In this document: one piece after another, positions 51,833 through 60,953 of the stretch
Numbering within the stretch: position 1 is the first letter of the stretch
Layout: each line of letters begins with the position of its first letter
Source of the DNA: an uncultured Desulfobacter sp.
GTDB lineage: Bacteria; Desulfobacterota; Desulfobacteria; Desulfobacterales; Desulfobacteraceae
Length of the DNA stretch: 64,000 nt
NCBI RefSeq assembly: GCF_963664415.1
Contig: NZ_OY761445.1
Coordinates: 2,382,501-2,446,500, forward strand
Reading direction: 5' to 3'
Made by a program: the position numbers and the translations under genes
Notes under the pieces: generated by a model
Database searches by the model: none
What the model saw: the letters and a program-made list of their open reading frames with translations, nothing else
Told to the model about the DNA's origin: nothing

Positions 51833-53773
51833 TTAATATCTATCCATGAATAGAGGCAGACGTATAATGAATTTAGCCCCTGCGCCCGGACTGGACTCAA
51901 CTGCCATTTCCCCCTTGTGGTTTTCAGTGATGATAAAATAGGAGACACTGAGCCCCAGACCGGTTCCCATCCCTGCCGGTTTGGTGGTAAAAAAAGGATC
52001 AAAAATGAGTTTGCGAACTTTCTCGTCCATCCCAGGCCCATTGTCTTCAATTTCCACGCAGGCCATATCCCGGGCCGAATCAACATAGGTCCGGATGAAG
52101 AATTCGGCGTTCGGGGTCTCGGCGCCCTGCATGGCCTGAGCCCCGTTAGCCAGGATATTGAGCACCACCTGCTGGATTTTGCCGACCTGACAAGGGATAT
52201 CAGGCAGACTGTTATCATATTCCCTGGTGATCCTGACTTGTTTAAAATCATACTCTTTTTTCAAATTATAATCCGTTGCTGCAAGTTCAATGGTATTATC
52301 CAGAATCTTGTTCAAATTCTGGGTAGATACGGCCGTGTCGTCCTTACGGGCAAAGTTAAGCATATTTGTGACGATCCCTGATACCCGCTTTCCTGAATCG
52401 GTGATGGCATTGATCATTCTCGGTATACCCCTGTTTTCCATGAATCGTTCAATGGATTCCATGGTAATTCCGGCGGCCTCTGCGGCTTTTTGGTTGGCCG
52501 GGAGATTGGCACCTGCCTTAAGTCGCTGGGTCATCACCTGGATGGTTTGCATGATGCCTGCCAAAGGATTATTAATTTCGTGGGCCATTCCTGCGGCAAG
52601 CCCGCCAAGGGAGAGCATCTTCTCGCTCTGGATCATCATCTCTTCCATGCGTTTTCGTTCGGTGATATCCTGAATAGTTCCCTGTATCTGAGCCACGAGT
52701 CCGTCTTTGATTACCGGATGGCCACAGGCTCGCACCCACTTGGAAATTTTTTTGGCGGATACAAGTTCAACCACCAAATCGTAAGGGAGTCCCTGGTCAA
52801 GTAGTTGGTGCAAGGCGTGTTCAAGTTTTTCCCGGTGTTCGCCATGGAAAAAGCCAAGTGCGTCTTCAATCCTCAACGCCTGATTCGATTCAAGGTCATG
52901 AATCCGGCTTACTTCATCCGTCCATGTCGCCTTGCCGGTTTCGATATCAATTTTCCACCCGCCAATTTTAGCAAGCCTGCCGATATCATGAAGCAGATCA
53001 TCCTTTTCCCGCAAAGCTTCCTCAATCTGTTTACGTTCGGCAATTTCCCGTTCCAGGGCGTGGGTTCGTTCCGCCTCCTTCTCTAACAGATGGCCCAATT
53101 GACCGGTCATCTTGTTGAACGCCGCAGCAAGGCGATTCACTTCAGCGGAGCCTTTAATTTCCGCTTTCAGATCCAATTGACCTTCGGAGATGCGGACAGC
53201 GGTCCGGGTCAAGGCCGCAATGGGAGCGGCCAGACGGCGGGCCAGAAAAAAAATGGCCGTCATCATAGCCAAAACAATGGCCGAGGCAATCCATATGCTT
53301 GATTTCAGCAGACGGTCTAATTCCTTTTTGTAAGGCGCTGTGGACAGTCCGATCCGAATACTTCCTATGATTTCATCTCCATGGATCACCGGACCTTCCC
53401 GCAATACTATTTCATCTTCATCTGCTTTTTTTCTTGAGTAAACATCTTTTTGCTCATCTTCATTAGAGACGATTTCCAATAAAGAAAAAAGACCGGAGGC
53501 CATATATACATCACTGATCTGCCGGATTGTTTTGTCATCCATGAACCAAATTGGCAACTCCAGGCTTTGCGTCAGATAGGACAAGTACTGGTCCGCCGCA
53601 TCGTTAAGTGAACGTTCGGCCTTTTGGTATGCAATGAAATAGCTCACCCCCATACTCAATCCTGCAACAATTACCACAATGCTCATCAAGCCGGCCATAA
53701 GGTCGGTGAACATGCGCCGAGATCGGTGCTTGAGAACCCCTGGAACCGACTTTTCAGAATGTTGTGTGGTCAT
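51833..53773 (-). CDS. Membrane histidine kinase: sensor-HAMP-PAS-HK
   Basis: 646 residues. Two membrane helices (about 24-48 and 160-180) flank a periplasmic sensor of some 110 residues. A HAMP (about 180-235), a coiled coil and a PAS-type domain (about 260-375) follow. HisKA has H398 in GMAHEINNPLAG, then LNILANGAQAM, DNGPGMDEKV and GMGTGLGLSVSY. All boxes are intact. No response regulator is beside it. It is part of the block that interrupts the cobalamin cluster and stands upstream of the serine hydrolase on the same strand, with 274 bases between. Confidence 0.92.
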   Translation of the reverse strand: MTTQHSEKSVPGVLKHRSRRMFTDLMAGLMSIVVIVAGLSMGVSYFIAYQKAERSLNDAADQYLSYLTQSLELPIWFMDDKTIRQISDVYMASGLFSLLEIVSNEDEQKDVYSRKKADEDEIVLREGPVIHGDEIIGSIRIGLSTAPYKKELDRLLKSSIWIASAIVLAMMTAIFFLARRLAAPIAALTRTAVRISEGQLDLKAEIKGSAEVNRLAAAFNKMTGQLGHLLEKEAERTHALEREIAERKQIEEALREKDDLLHDIGRLAKIGGWKIDIETGKATWTDEVSRIHDLESNQALRIEDALGFFHGEHREKLEHALHQLLDQGLPYDLVVELVSAKKISKWVRACGHPVIKDGLVAQIQGTIQDITERKRMEEMMIQSEKMLSLGGLAAGMAHEINNPLAGIMQTIQVMTQRLKAGANLPANQKAAEAAGITMESIERFMENRGIPRMINAITDSGKRVSGIVTNMLNFARKDDTAVSTQNLNKILDNTIELAATDYNLKKEYDFKQVRITREYDNSLPDIPCQVGKIQQVVLNILANGAQAMQGAETPNAEFFIRTYVDSARDMACVEIEDNGPGMDEKVRKLIFDPFFTTKPAGMGTGLGLSVSYFIITENHKGEMAVESSPGAGAKFIIRLPLFMDRY

Positions 53774-54275
53774 AAATATACCTGTATTAAAATTGTTTGC
53801 GGTATAAAACCGACGCCGACCACCAAATCCCGGGCCGAAACACGTCCTGAAAACGTAATAAAAAACAAGGTTACGTACAGAATGGTTTTGATAAACCAGG
53901 TCACCCCACGGCTTTTATTTGAAACAATCATACGATACGTCCCCCTCTTTTCGCAGGAATATAGGAAATCAATTTCGCCCGCCCCCCAGCCTACGCCACG
54001 ACCATATGTTTTTAGGATATTATTATATGTAAGATTAAAAAGAGAAAATGATTTGTTGTCAAGGTGATAAAAAAAAAGCTGTCACGGGCATTCCAAAGAT
54101 CAAAAATGCAATGTGGCTGAAATTTTTAACCTCTTAGAATAGGAAGAAAAAACTCAATTAAAAACCCTGCTGGGCAAACTGATTCGTCACATGGAATTCA
54201 CCGACACGAAAAACGGCTGTGACCACACATTAAAGCATAAGCAGTCCTGCGGCAAGAGACATAAATAGTGTCCGA
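53774..54275. other. Intergenic stretch with a gene remnant
   Basis: About 500 bases between the kinase and the membrane-protein gene. The end contains a small remnant listed separately; the rest is AT-rich. No promoter could be defined. Confidence 0.45.
54143..54268 (+). pseudogene. Short C-terminal protein remnant (DUF2695-like)
   Basis: The plus strand reads EEKTQLKTLLGKLIRHMEF, then a TDTKNGCDHTLKHKQ motif before a TAG at 54266. A C-D-H-T-L-K/R pattern is typical of the DUF2695 tail. There is no start upstream before a stop codon, so it is a leftover, if it is real. Confidence 0.3.
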
Positions 54276-55340
54276 CTATCCGACACACCAGTATATAATG
54301 CCAACAAAAACAATACTTGCCATCCGGAACCCCTGGCCCATCAGTAACATGGAAAGTCCCATACCCGGTGAAAAAATGCCCATGTACCTGGGTAACTGGT
54401 GACGGATGGCCCGGATGGGAAACGCGATGATATTACCTAAAAGTAGTGCAATTACGGTTTGTTTCATGGAGATGGTGCCGGCATCCATCAAAGCGCCTGC
54501 CGCGGCAAATCCTGCTGTGAATTCCGAGGCAAAACTTAAGACCACCACACTTAAAGACTGGGCAGGTACAAACTTTTGCACCGCAAACCGGGTCATAAAT
54601 ATTTCAATGGCATCAAAGGCACCTGCCGCCGTCAACACATACACGACGGTGTAAACCGGCACCACAAAGGCCATCACCCTAAGAAACCGGGCAGGCAGCT
54701 TTTCTTTTAAGGACTGCATCAACGGCTTTTTCTTTTTTGAAGCGCCCTGGGCTTGTCCAGCCTGAACACCATTTTCCTCAACATACCCCGGATTTGGGGC
54801 TTTAACAAAAAATCGGCCGAACAGTACAAATAAAAACGTACGCACACAGGTAGCCAGAAAAGTTAAAAGGAAATAAAGCAGCCCTGCCGTACGCGTTAAA
54901 GGCACCACAATAAAAAAAGTCATGGGCAGGTGCAAAAAAAAGGCTGGAAACTGATTAATGAAATTGGTTAAAAAAAGCTGACGCCGGGTGATCTGCTTTT
55001 CTTTATAAAAATCCAGGAGCATGGCATTGGCCGACACGCCTGAAAAAAAAGCTGCGGTAAATGCGGCGGAACACCGATGACCCAGATTGGCAAAACTGAA
55101 TATCGGTGCCGCCAGGGCACCTAATTTACTGGTCCAGCCCGTATCATCAATGGCCTGGGCCACCACAAGGCCGATGCAGACAAAGGCCAGCATCCGTGAA
55201 AGCGGCAAAAGCAAACGGCCAGGCAACTTTGCCGCGGTAACACCATCCACCCAGGCAAGACCGGCAGCAAGTACAATTCCTGTAACCAACAGCCCGATGA
55301 AAAGCATCAGGCCATGCTTCTTTTTTTTCCTAGGATTCAA
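54276..55340 (-). CDS. Gate/nucleoside-recognition-like membrane protein of the B12 operon
   Basis: 354 residues with about eight to nine hydrophobic segments, of the kind annotated as nucleoside-recognition (Gate) or spore-maturation-like proteins: FANLGHRCSAAFTAAFFSGVSANAMLLDFYKE, by parts, and FASEFTAGFAAAGALMDAGTISMKQTV. It overlaps cbiL by 11 bases, so it is the last gene of the riboswitch-led operon. Placement suggests movement of cobalt, a corrinoid or a precursor across the membrane. This is inference; the family has no proven substrate. Confidence 0.7.
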   Translation of the reverse strand: MNPRKKKKHGLMLFIGLLVTGIVLAAGLAWVDGVTAAKLPGRLLLPLSRMLAFVCIGLVVAQAIDDTGWTSKLGALAAPIFSFANLGHRCSAAFTAAFFSGVSANAMLLDFYKEKQITRRQLFLTNFINQFPAFFLHLPMTFFIVVPLTRTAGLLYFLLTFLATCVRTFLFVLFGRFFVKAPNPGYVEENGVQAGQAQGASKKKKPLMQSLKEKLPARFLRVMAFVVPVYTVVYVLTAAGAFDAIEIFMTRFAVQKFVPAQSLSVVVLSFASEFTAGFAAAGALMDAGTISMKQTVIALLLGNIIAFPIRAIRHQLPRYMGIFSPGMGLSMLLMGQGFRMASIVFVGIIYWCVG

Positions 55341-56055
55341 CGCAATGCCCGCTTTTTTTGGCTATAATCAGGGTCCAGTAATCGGGTTTCTTCTCCTGAA
55401 ATGCATTCACATTGTTGATAATCTGCTCTCCCTCAAGCCCGCATTTGACAATCCCCACACTTTTTTGAGCCATGCCGGCCTCATCCAGGGCCTTTGCGAT
55501 GTCACCGACATTCTTATAAGCCTTAAGAAAAACCACATTGTCCGCATGGTTGCTGACCTGCCGGAACTTATCCCCGCCCATGACACCGGACAAAAGGATC
55601 ATGGACTCCTCGCCTTCCACCAGGGGTGTGTTGATGCGGGCCGCTGCCGCCTGATAGGAAGTAATACCCGGAATAGAACATATTTCTATATGCGGGGCAA
55701 GTTTCTGGATATATTTAACCAGGTACCCGTAGGTGGAGTAGGTCATGCAATCCCCAAGGGTGATAAAGGCAGCATTTTTGCCCTCCTCAAGGACCTTAAT
55801 AACAGCTTTGGCATTATCCTGCCACGCCGCTTCCCTGGCCTGCTTGTTCCGGGTCATGGGGAAGGAAAGCCTTTGAATGGGTACAGACGCCTTTAAATGG
55901 GGTTGGACGATCTTTGCCGCCAGACTGTGGGAATTTTTTGCAGCAGATGCGGCAAATACCATGTCTACCTTACTTAAAATATCAACGGCTTTTAAGGTAA
56001 TGAAATCGGGGTCACCGGGCCCCACACCAATTCCGTACAAAATGCCTTGGGTCAT
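55330..56055 (-). CDS. cbiL: Cobalt-factor II/precorrin-2 C20-methyltransferase (CbiL/CobI)
   Basis: 241 residues. It begins LYGIGVGPGDPDFITLKAVDIL, with the SAM-binding GVGPGD of the family. Next are GKNAAFITLGDCMTYSTYGYL, and EICSIPGITSYQAAAARI with the PG-turn of the active site. It transfers a methyl to C-20 at the first step after cobalt insertion. It starts 3 bases after the cbiC stop and overlaps the next gene. Confidence 0.95.
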   Translation of the reverse strand: MTQGILYGIGVGPGDPDFITLKAVDILSKVDMVFAASAAKNSHSLAAKIVQPHLKASVPIQRLSFPMTRNKQAREAAWQDNAKAVIKVLEEGKNAAFITLGDCMTYSTYGYLVKYIQKLAPHIEICSIPGITSYQAAAARINTPLVEGEESMILLSGVMGGDKFRQVSNHADNVVFLKAYKNVGDIAKALDEAGMAQKSVGIVKCGLEGEQIINNVNAFQEKKPDYWTLIIAKKSGHCVES

Positions 56056-56058
56056 TTT

Positions 56059-56676
56059 TTACCCCCTTTCACCGGCGATCAATGCCAGCGCATTAATTAC
56101 ACTTGCCGCTACATTGGAGCCGCCTTTGCGGCCCACATTTGAAATATAAGGCGTGTTGGTTTCGATTAAGGCGGCTTTGGATTCCGCCGCATTGACGAAT
56201 CCCACGGGAAGCCCCACAACAAGCGCCGGATTCGCCTGATTTTTTCTGATTATCTCCAGTAGGCAAAGCAAAGCGGTAGGAGCGTTGCCCACCACATAAA
56301 TACCGTTTTCCATCATGGGCGCGGCCTCTTCCACCGCCACATGGGCCCGGGTTACCCCCCGTTTCTTTGCCTTGGCCGCCACCTGAGGATCTGCCATGAG
56401 GCATTCACACCTGCTGCCGAATTTTGCCAGAAGACCGCTTTGGATACCGGTTTTTGCCATATTGGTATCCGTAACCACGGTACATCCGTCACGAATGGCT
56501 TTGACGCCGGCTGCCACAGCACCGTTTGATATCCTGACCATCTGCATATATTCAAAATCCGCTGTGGTATGAATCATGCGCCGAACAATTTTCCACGCAT
56601 CCGCACCAAAATTGTGCGGCCCAGCCTCGGCGTCAATGATAGCAAAGCTTTTGGCTTCAATTTCATGAGGTTTCAT
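56059..56676 (-). CDS. cbiC: Precorrin-8X methylmutase (CbiC/CobH)
   Basis: 205 residues. Family marks are IDAEAGPHNF, RRMIHTTADFEY with the catalytic His, GCTVVTDTNMAKTGI and VVGLPVGFVNAAESKAAL. It moves a methyl from C-11 to C-12 to give hydrogenobyrinic/cobyrinic acid. Its ATG overlaps the cbiA stop (ATGA), and cbiL follows 3 bases after. Confidence 0.97.
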   Translation of the reverse strand: MKPHEIEAKSFAIIDAEAGPHNFGADAWKIVRRMIHTTADFEYMQMVRISNGAVAAGVKAIRDGCTVVTDTNMAKTGIQSGLLAKFGSRCECLMADPQVAAKAKKRGVTRAHVAVEEAAPMMENGIYVVGNAPTALLCLLEIIRKNQANPALVVGLPVGFVNAAESKAALIETNTPYISNVGRKGGSNVAASVINALALIAGERG

Positions 56677-58049
56677 TTACGAAACGTTTTCCTTTCGTTC
56701 TGATATTGAAAACATGCCTGCACAAAATGCTTCGGCACATCCGGGTTACTCTTAAAATGCAGGTGCAGGTAGCTGCCAAGGGTCCGGTTCGTTTCAAACC
56801 CGGGGACGACACGGTTACCGCCGCTTCGGTCACTTACATTATACACCGTTTTTTCATCATGGTCATCTATGCTGGAATAATGGAACTCATGTCCCCGGGC
56901 GGTAAGACCCTTAGGCCCCAGGATCGTGTCATGACGCAACGTAATTTCCCGGTATCCAAGAGCCCGCAATCTTTTGGACATGCGACAGGTAAACCCAAAA
57001 CAGCCCACCATGTCGTGGCTTTGCCCATTTAAATCTTCCAAGGTGCGGCACAGGGCCATAAACCCGCCGCACTCGGCATAAATGGGCATATTATTTCTAC
57101 AGGCCATGGCAACCGCCTGCCGGAATTCTGTATTTTGGGCAAGCGTTGCTGCATGCAGTTCCGGGTATCCGCCACCAAGATAGAGACCGTCTATATTGTC
57201 CGGCAAACCCGGTTCTGAAAGCGGAGAAAAATAAACAATCTGTGCCCCGGCCTGTTCCAGCATTTCTATATTTTCAGGATAATAAAAACAGAATGCGGCA
57301 TCCCTGGCCACGGCAATGCGCACAAACGCCGGCTTTTTTTCCGCAGGTGCCGGTTTATCCGCAGGAATGGAAGGCAGCGTATCCAGGAACGCATCAAGGT
57401 CCATACAATTTTCCACCAAATCGGCCAGGGCATTTTGCATCCGGAGACCAAGGCCATGGTCGTCACTGGTGACAAGGCCCAGGTGCCGGGAAGGAATTTC
57501 AGTATCCGGGTTCCGGCCCACTCCGCCCAGGCACGGCATCGTCACATTGCCCTCCAGGGCCTGGGTCAGATAGTCCAGATGGACGGAGCTGCCCACCTTA
57601 TTGAACACCACCCCTGCAAATTTTAAATCAGGGTCGAAATTTTCAAATCCCTGGACCAGGGCCCCGGCGCTGCGGGCCATACTCCGGGCATCCACCACCA
57701 GCAGCACGGGCAGATCCAGCCATTTGGCCAGCTGGGCTGTGGAACCGGCCTCACTTCTGCCGTCATACCCGTCAAACAGCCCCATCACCCCTTCCACCAC
57801 GGATATGTCGGCTTGCCCTGTGTTTTGCCTGAAAATATCCAGGTTGGTCCGTTTCTTAAGCATCCATCCGTCCAGATTGCGGCCGGAAACCCCTGTAATG
57901 GTGGTGTGGTGCCCCGGATCAATAAAATCAGGCCCGGCCTTAAAGGGGGCAACTCGCAACCCGCGACGTTTGAATGCCGCCATCAGTCCTAAAGTAATCG
58001 TGGTTTTTCCGCATCCGGAGGAAACGCCTGCAACAACAATCCCCTTCAT
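56673..58049 (-). CDS. cbiA: Cobyrinate a,c-diamide synthase (CbiA)
   Basis: 458 residues. The N-terminal P-loop-like part has IVVAGVSSGCGKTTITLGL and FKAGPDFIDPGHHT. The C-terminal glutaminase part has PIYAECGGFMALCR with the catalytic Cys and a late His (HEFHYSS). It amidates the a and c side chains using glutamine and ATP. Coupled by ATGA to btuF upstream and cbiC downstream. Confidence 0.97.
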   Translation of the reverse strand: MKGIVVAGVSSGCGKTTITLGLMAAFKRRGLRVAPFKAGPDFIDPGHHTTITGVSGRNLDGWMLKKRTNLDIFRQNTGQADISVVEGVMGLFDGYDGRSEAGSTAQLAKWLDLPVLLVVDARSMARSAGALVQGFENFDPDLKFAGVVFNKVGSSVHLDYLTQALEGNVTMPCLGGVGRNPDTEIPSRHLGLVTSDDHGLGLRMQNALADLVENCMDLDAFLDTLPSIPADKPAPAEKKPAFVRIAVARDAAFCFYYPENIEMLEQAGAQIVYFSPLSEPGLPDNIDGLYLGGGYPELHAATLAQNTEFRQAVAMACRNNMPIYAECGGFMALCRTLEDLNGQSHDMVGCFGFTCRMSKRLRALGYREITLRHDTILGPKGLTARGHEFHYSSIDDHDEKTVYNVSDRSGGNRVVPGFETNRTLGSYLHLHFKSNPDVPKHFVQACFQYQNERKTFRK

Positions 58050-58960
58050 TGGAGACGCCTCTTTTCAAACACCTCTGGATAAAGGATATCTGCAATGGTA
58101 TGAATGCCTTTGAGCAGATCCATGGTGGGCCGGGAAACGATCTTTTCATCCACAATGAAAATCTGATCGTCCTTTACCGCCCGGATCACATCAAAGCCGG
58201 GCTCATGTTTAATTTCCTTGATGGTGGGCTGGTTCATGGCCCCTTTCTGGGCCAGAAAAACATCAATCTCATGGGCGTGGGATAAAATCCGTTCCTTGCC
58301 GTAAAAGGCAATATTGGTGCCTCTTACAGACGGCGCGTCCTGGGCGATGTTTATACCGCCTGCCGTTTCCAAAGCAAAAATGGCCACGGAACCGGGTGTA
58401 AATGTTTTCATCCGGGAATGAATGGCCTCAAAATAGACCTGTTTTTTATTCGGAATCGTCCGGGTTACAGACGTAATCTCGGTAATTTCGTTTTTGAATG
58501 TGGAGACCATCTGCCGTGCCTGATAATCCTTCCCGGTCAAGGTGCCCAGCTTCAGCCAGTAATCAAACATCTGTTCCACACTGCCGGGCTGAAGGGAAAC
58601 AACAACAATGCCTGATCTTTCCATACCTTTTACCAGGGCGGCATAGGCCCTGTCGATCATGGGCCGGATCAACACCAGGTCCGGCCGGGCTGCCAGAAAT
58701 TTTTCAAGTCCGTCATGATAGAAAAATGTGGGTTTGCCCGTCCATTTATCCATGGGACAAATCCCGATGATTTCATCATCAAGCCCCAACGTATCCAAAT
58801 TCCGGGTATGGGCACCGTACAGGCTGATAATCCGGGTAAAGGGCCTATCGACCGGAATGCTTCGTCCGCCGGCATCCGTAACAACAATCCCGGCATGGCT
58901 TGGCAGCGCCACGGCTAAAAGCAAAAAAAATATAATACCTATCGAATGAATGATTTTCAT
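58046..58960 (-). CDS. btuF: Periplasmic binding protein of a corrinoid/metal ABC importer (BtuF-like)
   Basis: 304 residues. A signal peptide covers about 1-23 (IIHSIGIIFFLLLAVALPSHA). The mature part is a class III binding-protein fold: IVVTDAGGRSIPVDRPFTRIISLY by parts, LDTLGLDDEIIGI and ARPDLVLIRPM, with a long connecting helix. In this family the substrate is a cobamide, heme or siderophore; the operon context points to corrinoid or a cobalt compound. It overlaps btuD and cbiA by ATGA at both ends. Confidence 0.85.
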   Translation of the reverse strand: MKIIHSIGIIFFLLLAVALPSHAGIVVTDAGGRSIPVDRPFTRIISLYGAHTRNLDTLGLDDEIIGICPMDKWTGKPTFFYHDGLEKFLAARPDLVLIRPMIDRAYAALVKGMERSGIVVVSLQPGSVEQMFDYWLKLGTLTGKDYQARQMVSTFKNEITEITSVTRTIPNKKQVYFEAIHSRMKTFTPGSVAIFALETAGGINIAQDAPSVRGTNIAFYGKERILSHAHEIDVFLAQKGAMNQPTIKEIKHEPGFDVIRAVKDDQIFIVDEKIVSRPTMDLLKGIHTIADILYPEVFEKRRLQ

Positions 58961-59730
58961 TTTAAAAACACCACCTGTTTACAATGAATGGCGTCATCGA
59001 AATATACCCGGGGTGACACCTGAAAAACCTTTCTAATTACCGATTCCGTGAACACCTCTTCAACCGGCCCATGTGCTATAACTCGCCCCTTTTTTAAAAA
59101 GAGCAGGATCCGGCAGAACCGGGCAGCCATATTTAAATCCTGCATCACACTGATCACCGTGAGACCCTTATTTTTAACCCGGTCCGCAGCCAGTTTCATC
59201 AGCGAAAGGGAGTGACGAATGTCCAGATTAGAAGCGGCCTCGTCCAGGATCAGACAGGAGGCGTCCTGGGCCAGGGCCCTGGCAAATACCACACGCTGGC
59301 GTTCCCCGCCGGACAGTTCCGTGACATGGCGACGTGAAAAATCGCTGATCCCCGTGGCAGCCATGGCCTGTGCCACCAGTTCCCGATCCTTTGCACCCGG
59401 TACACTAAACCGGCCCAGATGGGGATATCGTCCCATCATGACCACCTGTTCCACGGTAAAGGGGAAATTTACCCGGAAATCCTGGGGCACCAGCGCACAC
59501 TTTTTCGCCAGCTCGCCGACAGTTAAATCATCAAGAAGCCTGCCGTCCAGCAAAATATCGCCGATTTGGGGTTTCAGGTGCCCTGTAATCAGATCAAGCA
59601 GGGTGGTTTTTCCACTGCCGTTGGGCCCAAGCACCCCATGAAAGCACCCAGTCTCTATTTCCAGGCTGAGCCCTGAAAATAGAGGCTGGGTTTCATAGGA
59701 AAAACAGATATCCTTTAATGTATATCCCAT
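58957..59730 (-). CDS. btuD: ABC importer ATPase of the B12 operon (BtuD/FecE type)
   Basis: 257 residues. All ABC elements are present: Walker A GPNGSGKTTLL, Q-loop VPQDFR, signature LSGGERQRV and Walker B CLILDEAASNLD, with a later His switch region (VMQDLNMA has Gln-Asp, an unusual switch). It drives the importer formed with the permease and the binding protein. Starts 5 bases after the permease stop. Confidence 0.93.
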   Translation of the reverse strand: MGYTLKDICFSYETQPLFSGLSLEIETGCFHGVLGPNGSGKTTLLDLITGHLKPQIGDILLDGRLLDDLTVGELAKKCALVPQDFRVNFPFTVEQVVMMGRYPHLGRFSVPGAKDRELVAQAMAATGISDFSRRHVTELSGGERQRVVFARALAQDASCLILDEAASNLDIRHSLSLMKLAADRVKNKGLTVISVMQDLNMAARFCRILLFLKKGRVIAHGPVEEVFTESVIRKVFQVSPRVYFDDAIHCKQVVFLK

Positions 59731-59735
59731 GGGCT

Positions 59736-60773
59736 TTAAAATCTTTGTTTACCGGAAAACTGGCGTTTAAACACATAACAGAAAAACGGCCCCCCGATCA
59801 ATGCGGTAAGCACCCCGATGGGAAGCTCCGAGGGCAGCACAGCCCGGGTAAAGGTATCTGCACACAGCAGCAGCACGGCGCCTGCCAGAAGGGAAACAGG
59901 CATCAGCCACTGGTTGTCCGCCCCCACAATCCCGCGCATCATATGGGGCACCAAAAGCCCCACAAACCCGATGATGCCGGATACGGACACGCACACGGCC
60001 GCCATGAGGGAAGCTGCGGCCAAAAGAATCAGACGGGATTTTTTCACATCCACACCAAGGGACGCGGCAGCCCGGTCGCCCAGGGCCATAAGATTCAAGT
60101 CCCTGCCAAAACAAAGGCATACCAAAGCGCCGATGCCCACAAAGGCAAGAGAAAGCCCCACATCCGTCCAGGTCTTGGCGGCAAAGCTGCCCATGAGCCA
60201 GAAAACAATCACCGAGACCCGTTCATCCGCTGCATATTTCAAAAAACTGATCCCGGCGGAGAGGATAGCGGCAACGATAATACCCGAAAGAATCAAGTTG
60301 TTGGATGAATACCCCCCGGCAGTGCCGCCGGACAGATAGAGTACCACAGCCAAAGTCATGACGGCACCGGCAAAGGCACACAGGCCCACACTTAACCCCT
60401 GAAAGTAACTCATATTGAAAAAAAAGGCCACACAGGCCCCAAAGGCCGCACCGGCCGAAATGCCAAGGGTATAGGGATCCGCCAGGGGGTTTCTCAAAAT
60501 GCCCTGGAACACCACCCCGGAAACCGAAAGGCCTGCGCCTACAATGGCGGCCGTTAAAATTCTGGGAAGGCGCACATCCCAGATAATGGCCGATGCCAGC
60601 GCATCCACAGGCTCACGGCTGCAAAGCTTTTCCCAGACCACCGCCAACACCTGTACAAAAGGCAAGCGAACCACGCCCATCGCCGCAGACACCACAATGA
60701 TCCCGCCCAGCAGCAAACATAAAGCGATCGCCACCCGGGCGGAGGATTTTTTTATGCCTGTCACAATCGGCAT
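59736..60773 (-). CDS. btuC: FecCD-type permease of the B12 operon (BtuC)
   Basis: 345 residues. I use ATG at 60773, with GAGAGGA about 12 bases upstream; the frame is open to 60794. Nine to ten membrane helices. The family marks are SAIIWDVRLPRILTAAIVGAGLSVSGVVFQGI by parts, NPLADPYTLGISAGAAFGA, and LVPHMMRGIVGADN, the loop that meets the ATPase. Two such subunits carry the substrate through the inner membrane. It follows cbiK after a stretch holding a long inverted repeat. Confidence 0.93.
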   Translation of the reverse strand: MPIVTGIKKSSARVAIALCLLLGGIIVVSAAMGVVRLPFVQVLAVVWEKLCSREPVDALASAIIWDVRLPRILTAAIVGAGLSVSGVVFQGILRNPLADPYTLGISAGAAFGACVAFFFNMSYFQGLSVGLCAFAGAVMTLAVVLYLSGGTAGGYSSNNLILSGIIVAAILSAGISFLKYAADERVSVIVFWLMGSFAAKTWTDVGLSLAFVGIGALVCLCFGRDLNLMALGDRAAASLGVDVKKSRLILLAAASLMAAVCVSVSGIIGFVGLLVPHMMRGIVGADNQWLMPVSLLAGAVLLLCADTFTRAVLPSELPIGVLTALIGGPFFCYVFKRQFSGKQRF

Positions 60774-60830
60774 AGTTAACACCGATCCTCTCAATTTCGA
60801 TTATTATTCAACACCTGAACGAAAAAACCG

Positions 60831-60953
60831 TGTTTGGACACAAGGTTGCCCAGATGCAAGGCGCGAAAAAATTTACAACCGTAAACTGCAATTGGCAATA
60901 AGGATTGTAAATTTTTTCGCAACGCCGCAGATGGGTAACTTTGCATCCAAAAA
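60831..60953. repeat. Long imperfect inverted repeat (REP-like) in the operon
   Basis: Two arms of about 50 bases (60831-60880 and 60902-60953) are near reverse complements, including a shared GCGAAAAAATTTACAA core and flanking TGCAAGG/TTGCATCC sides, with a 21-base loop. The right arm abuts the cbiK stop. It could be a mobile REP-type unit or a processing/attenuation hairpin that lowers expression of the downstream permease genes relative to cbiK. Confidence 0.65.

Noticed and set aside
53624..54067. 147-codon plus-strand frame opposite the kinase start
   Set aside because: It is antisense to the kinase gene and its upstream region; composition (His, Arg, Pro rich) is that of a shadow frame.
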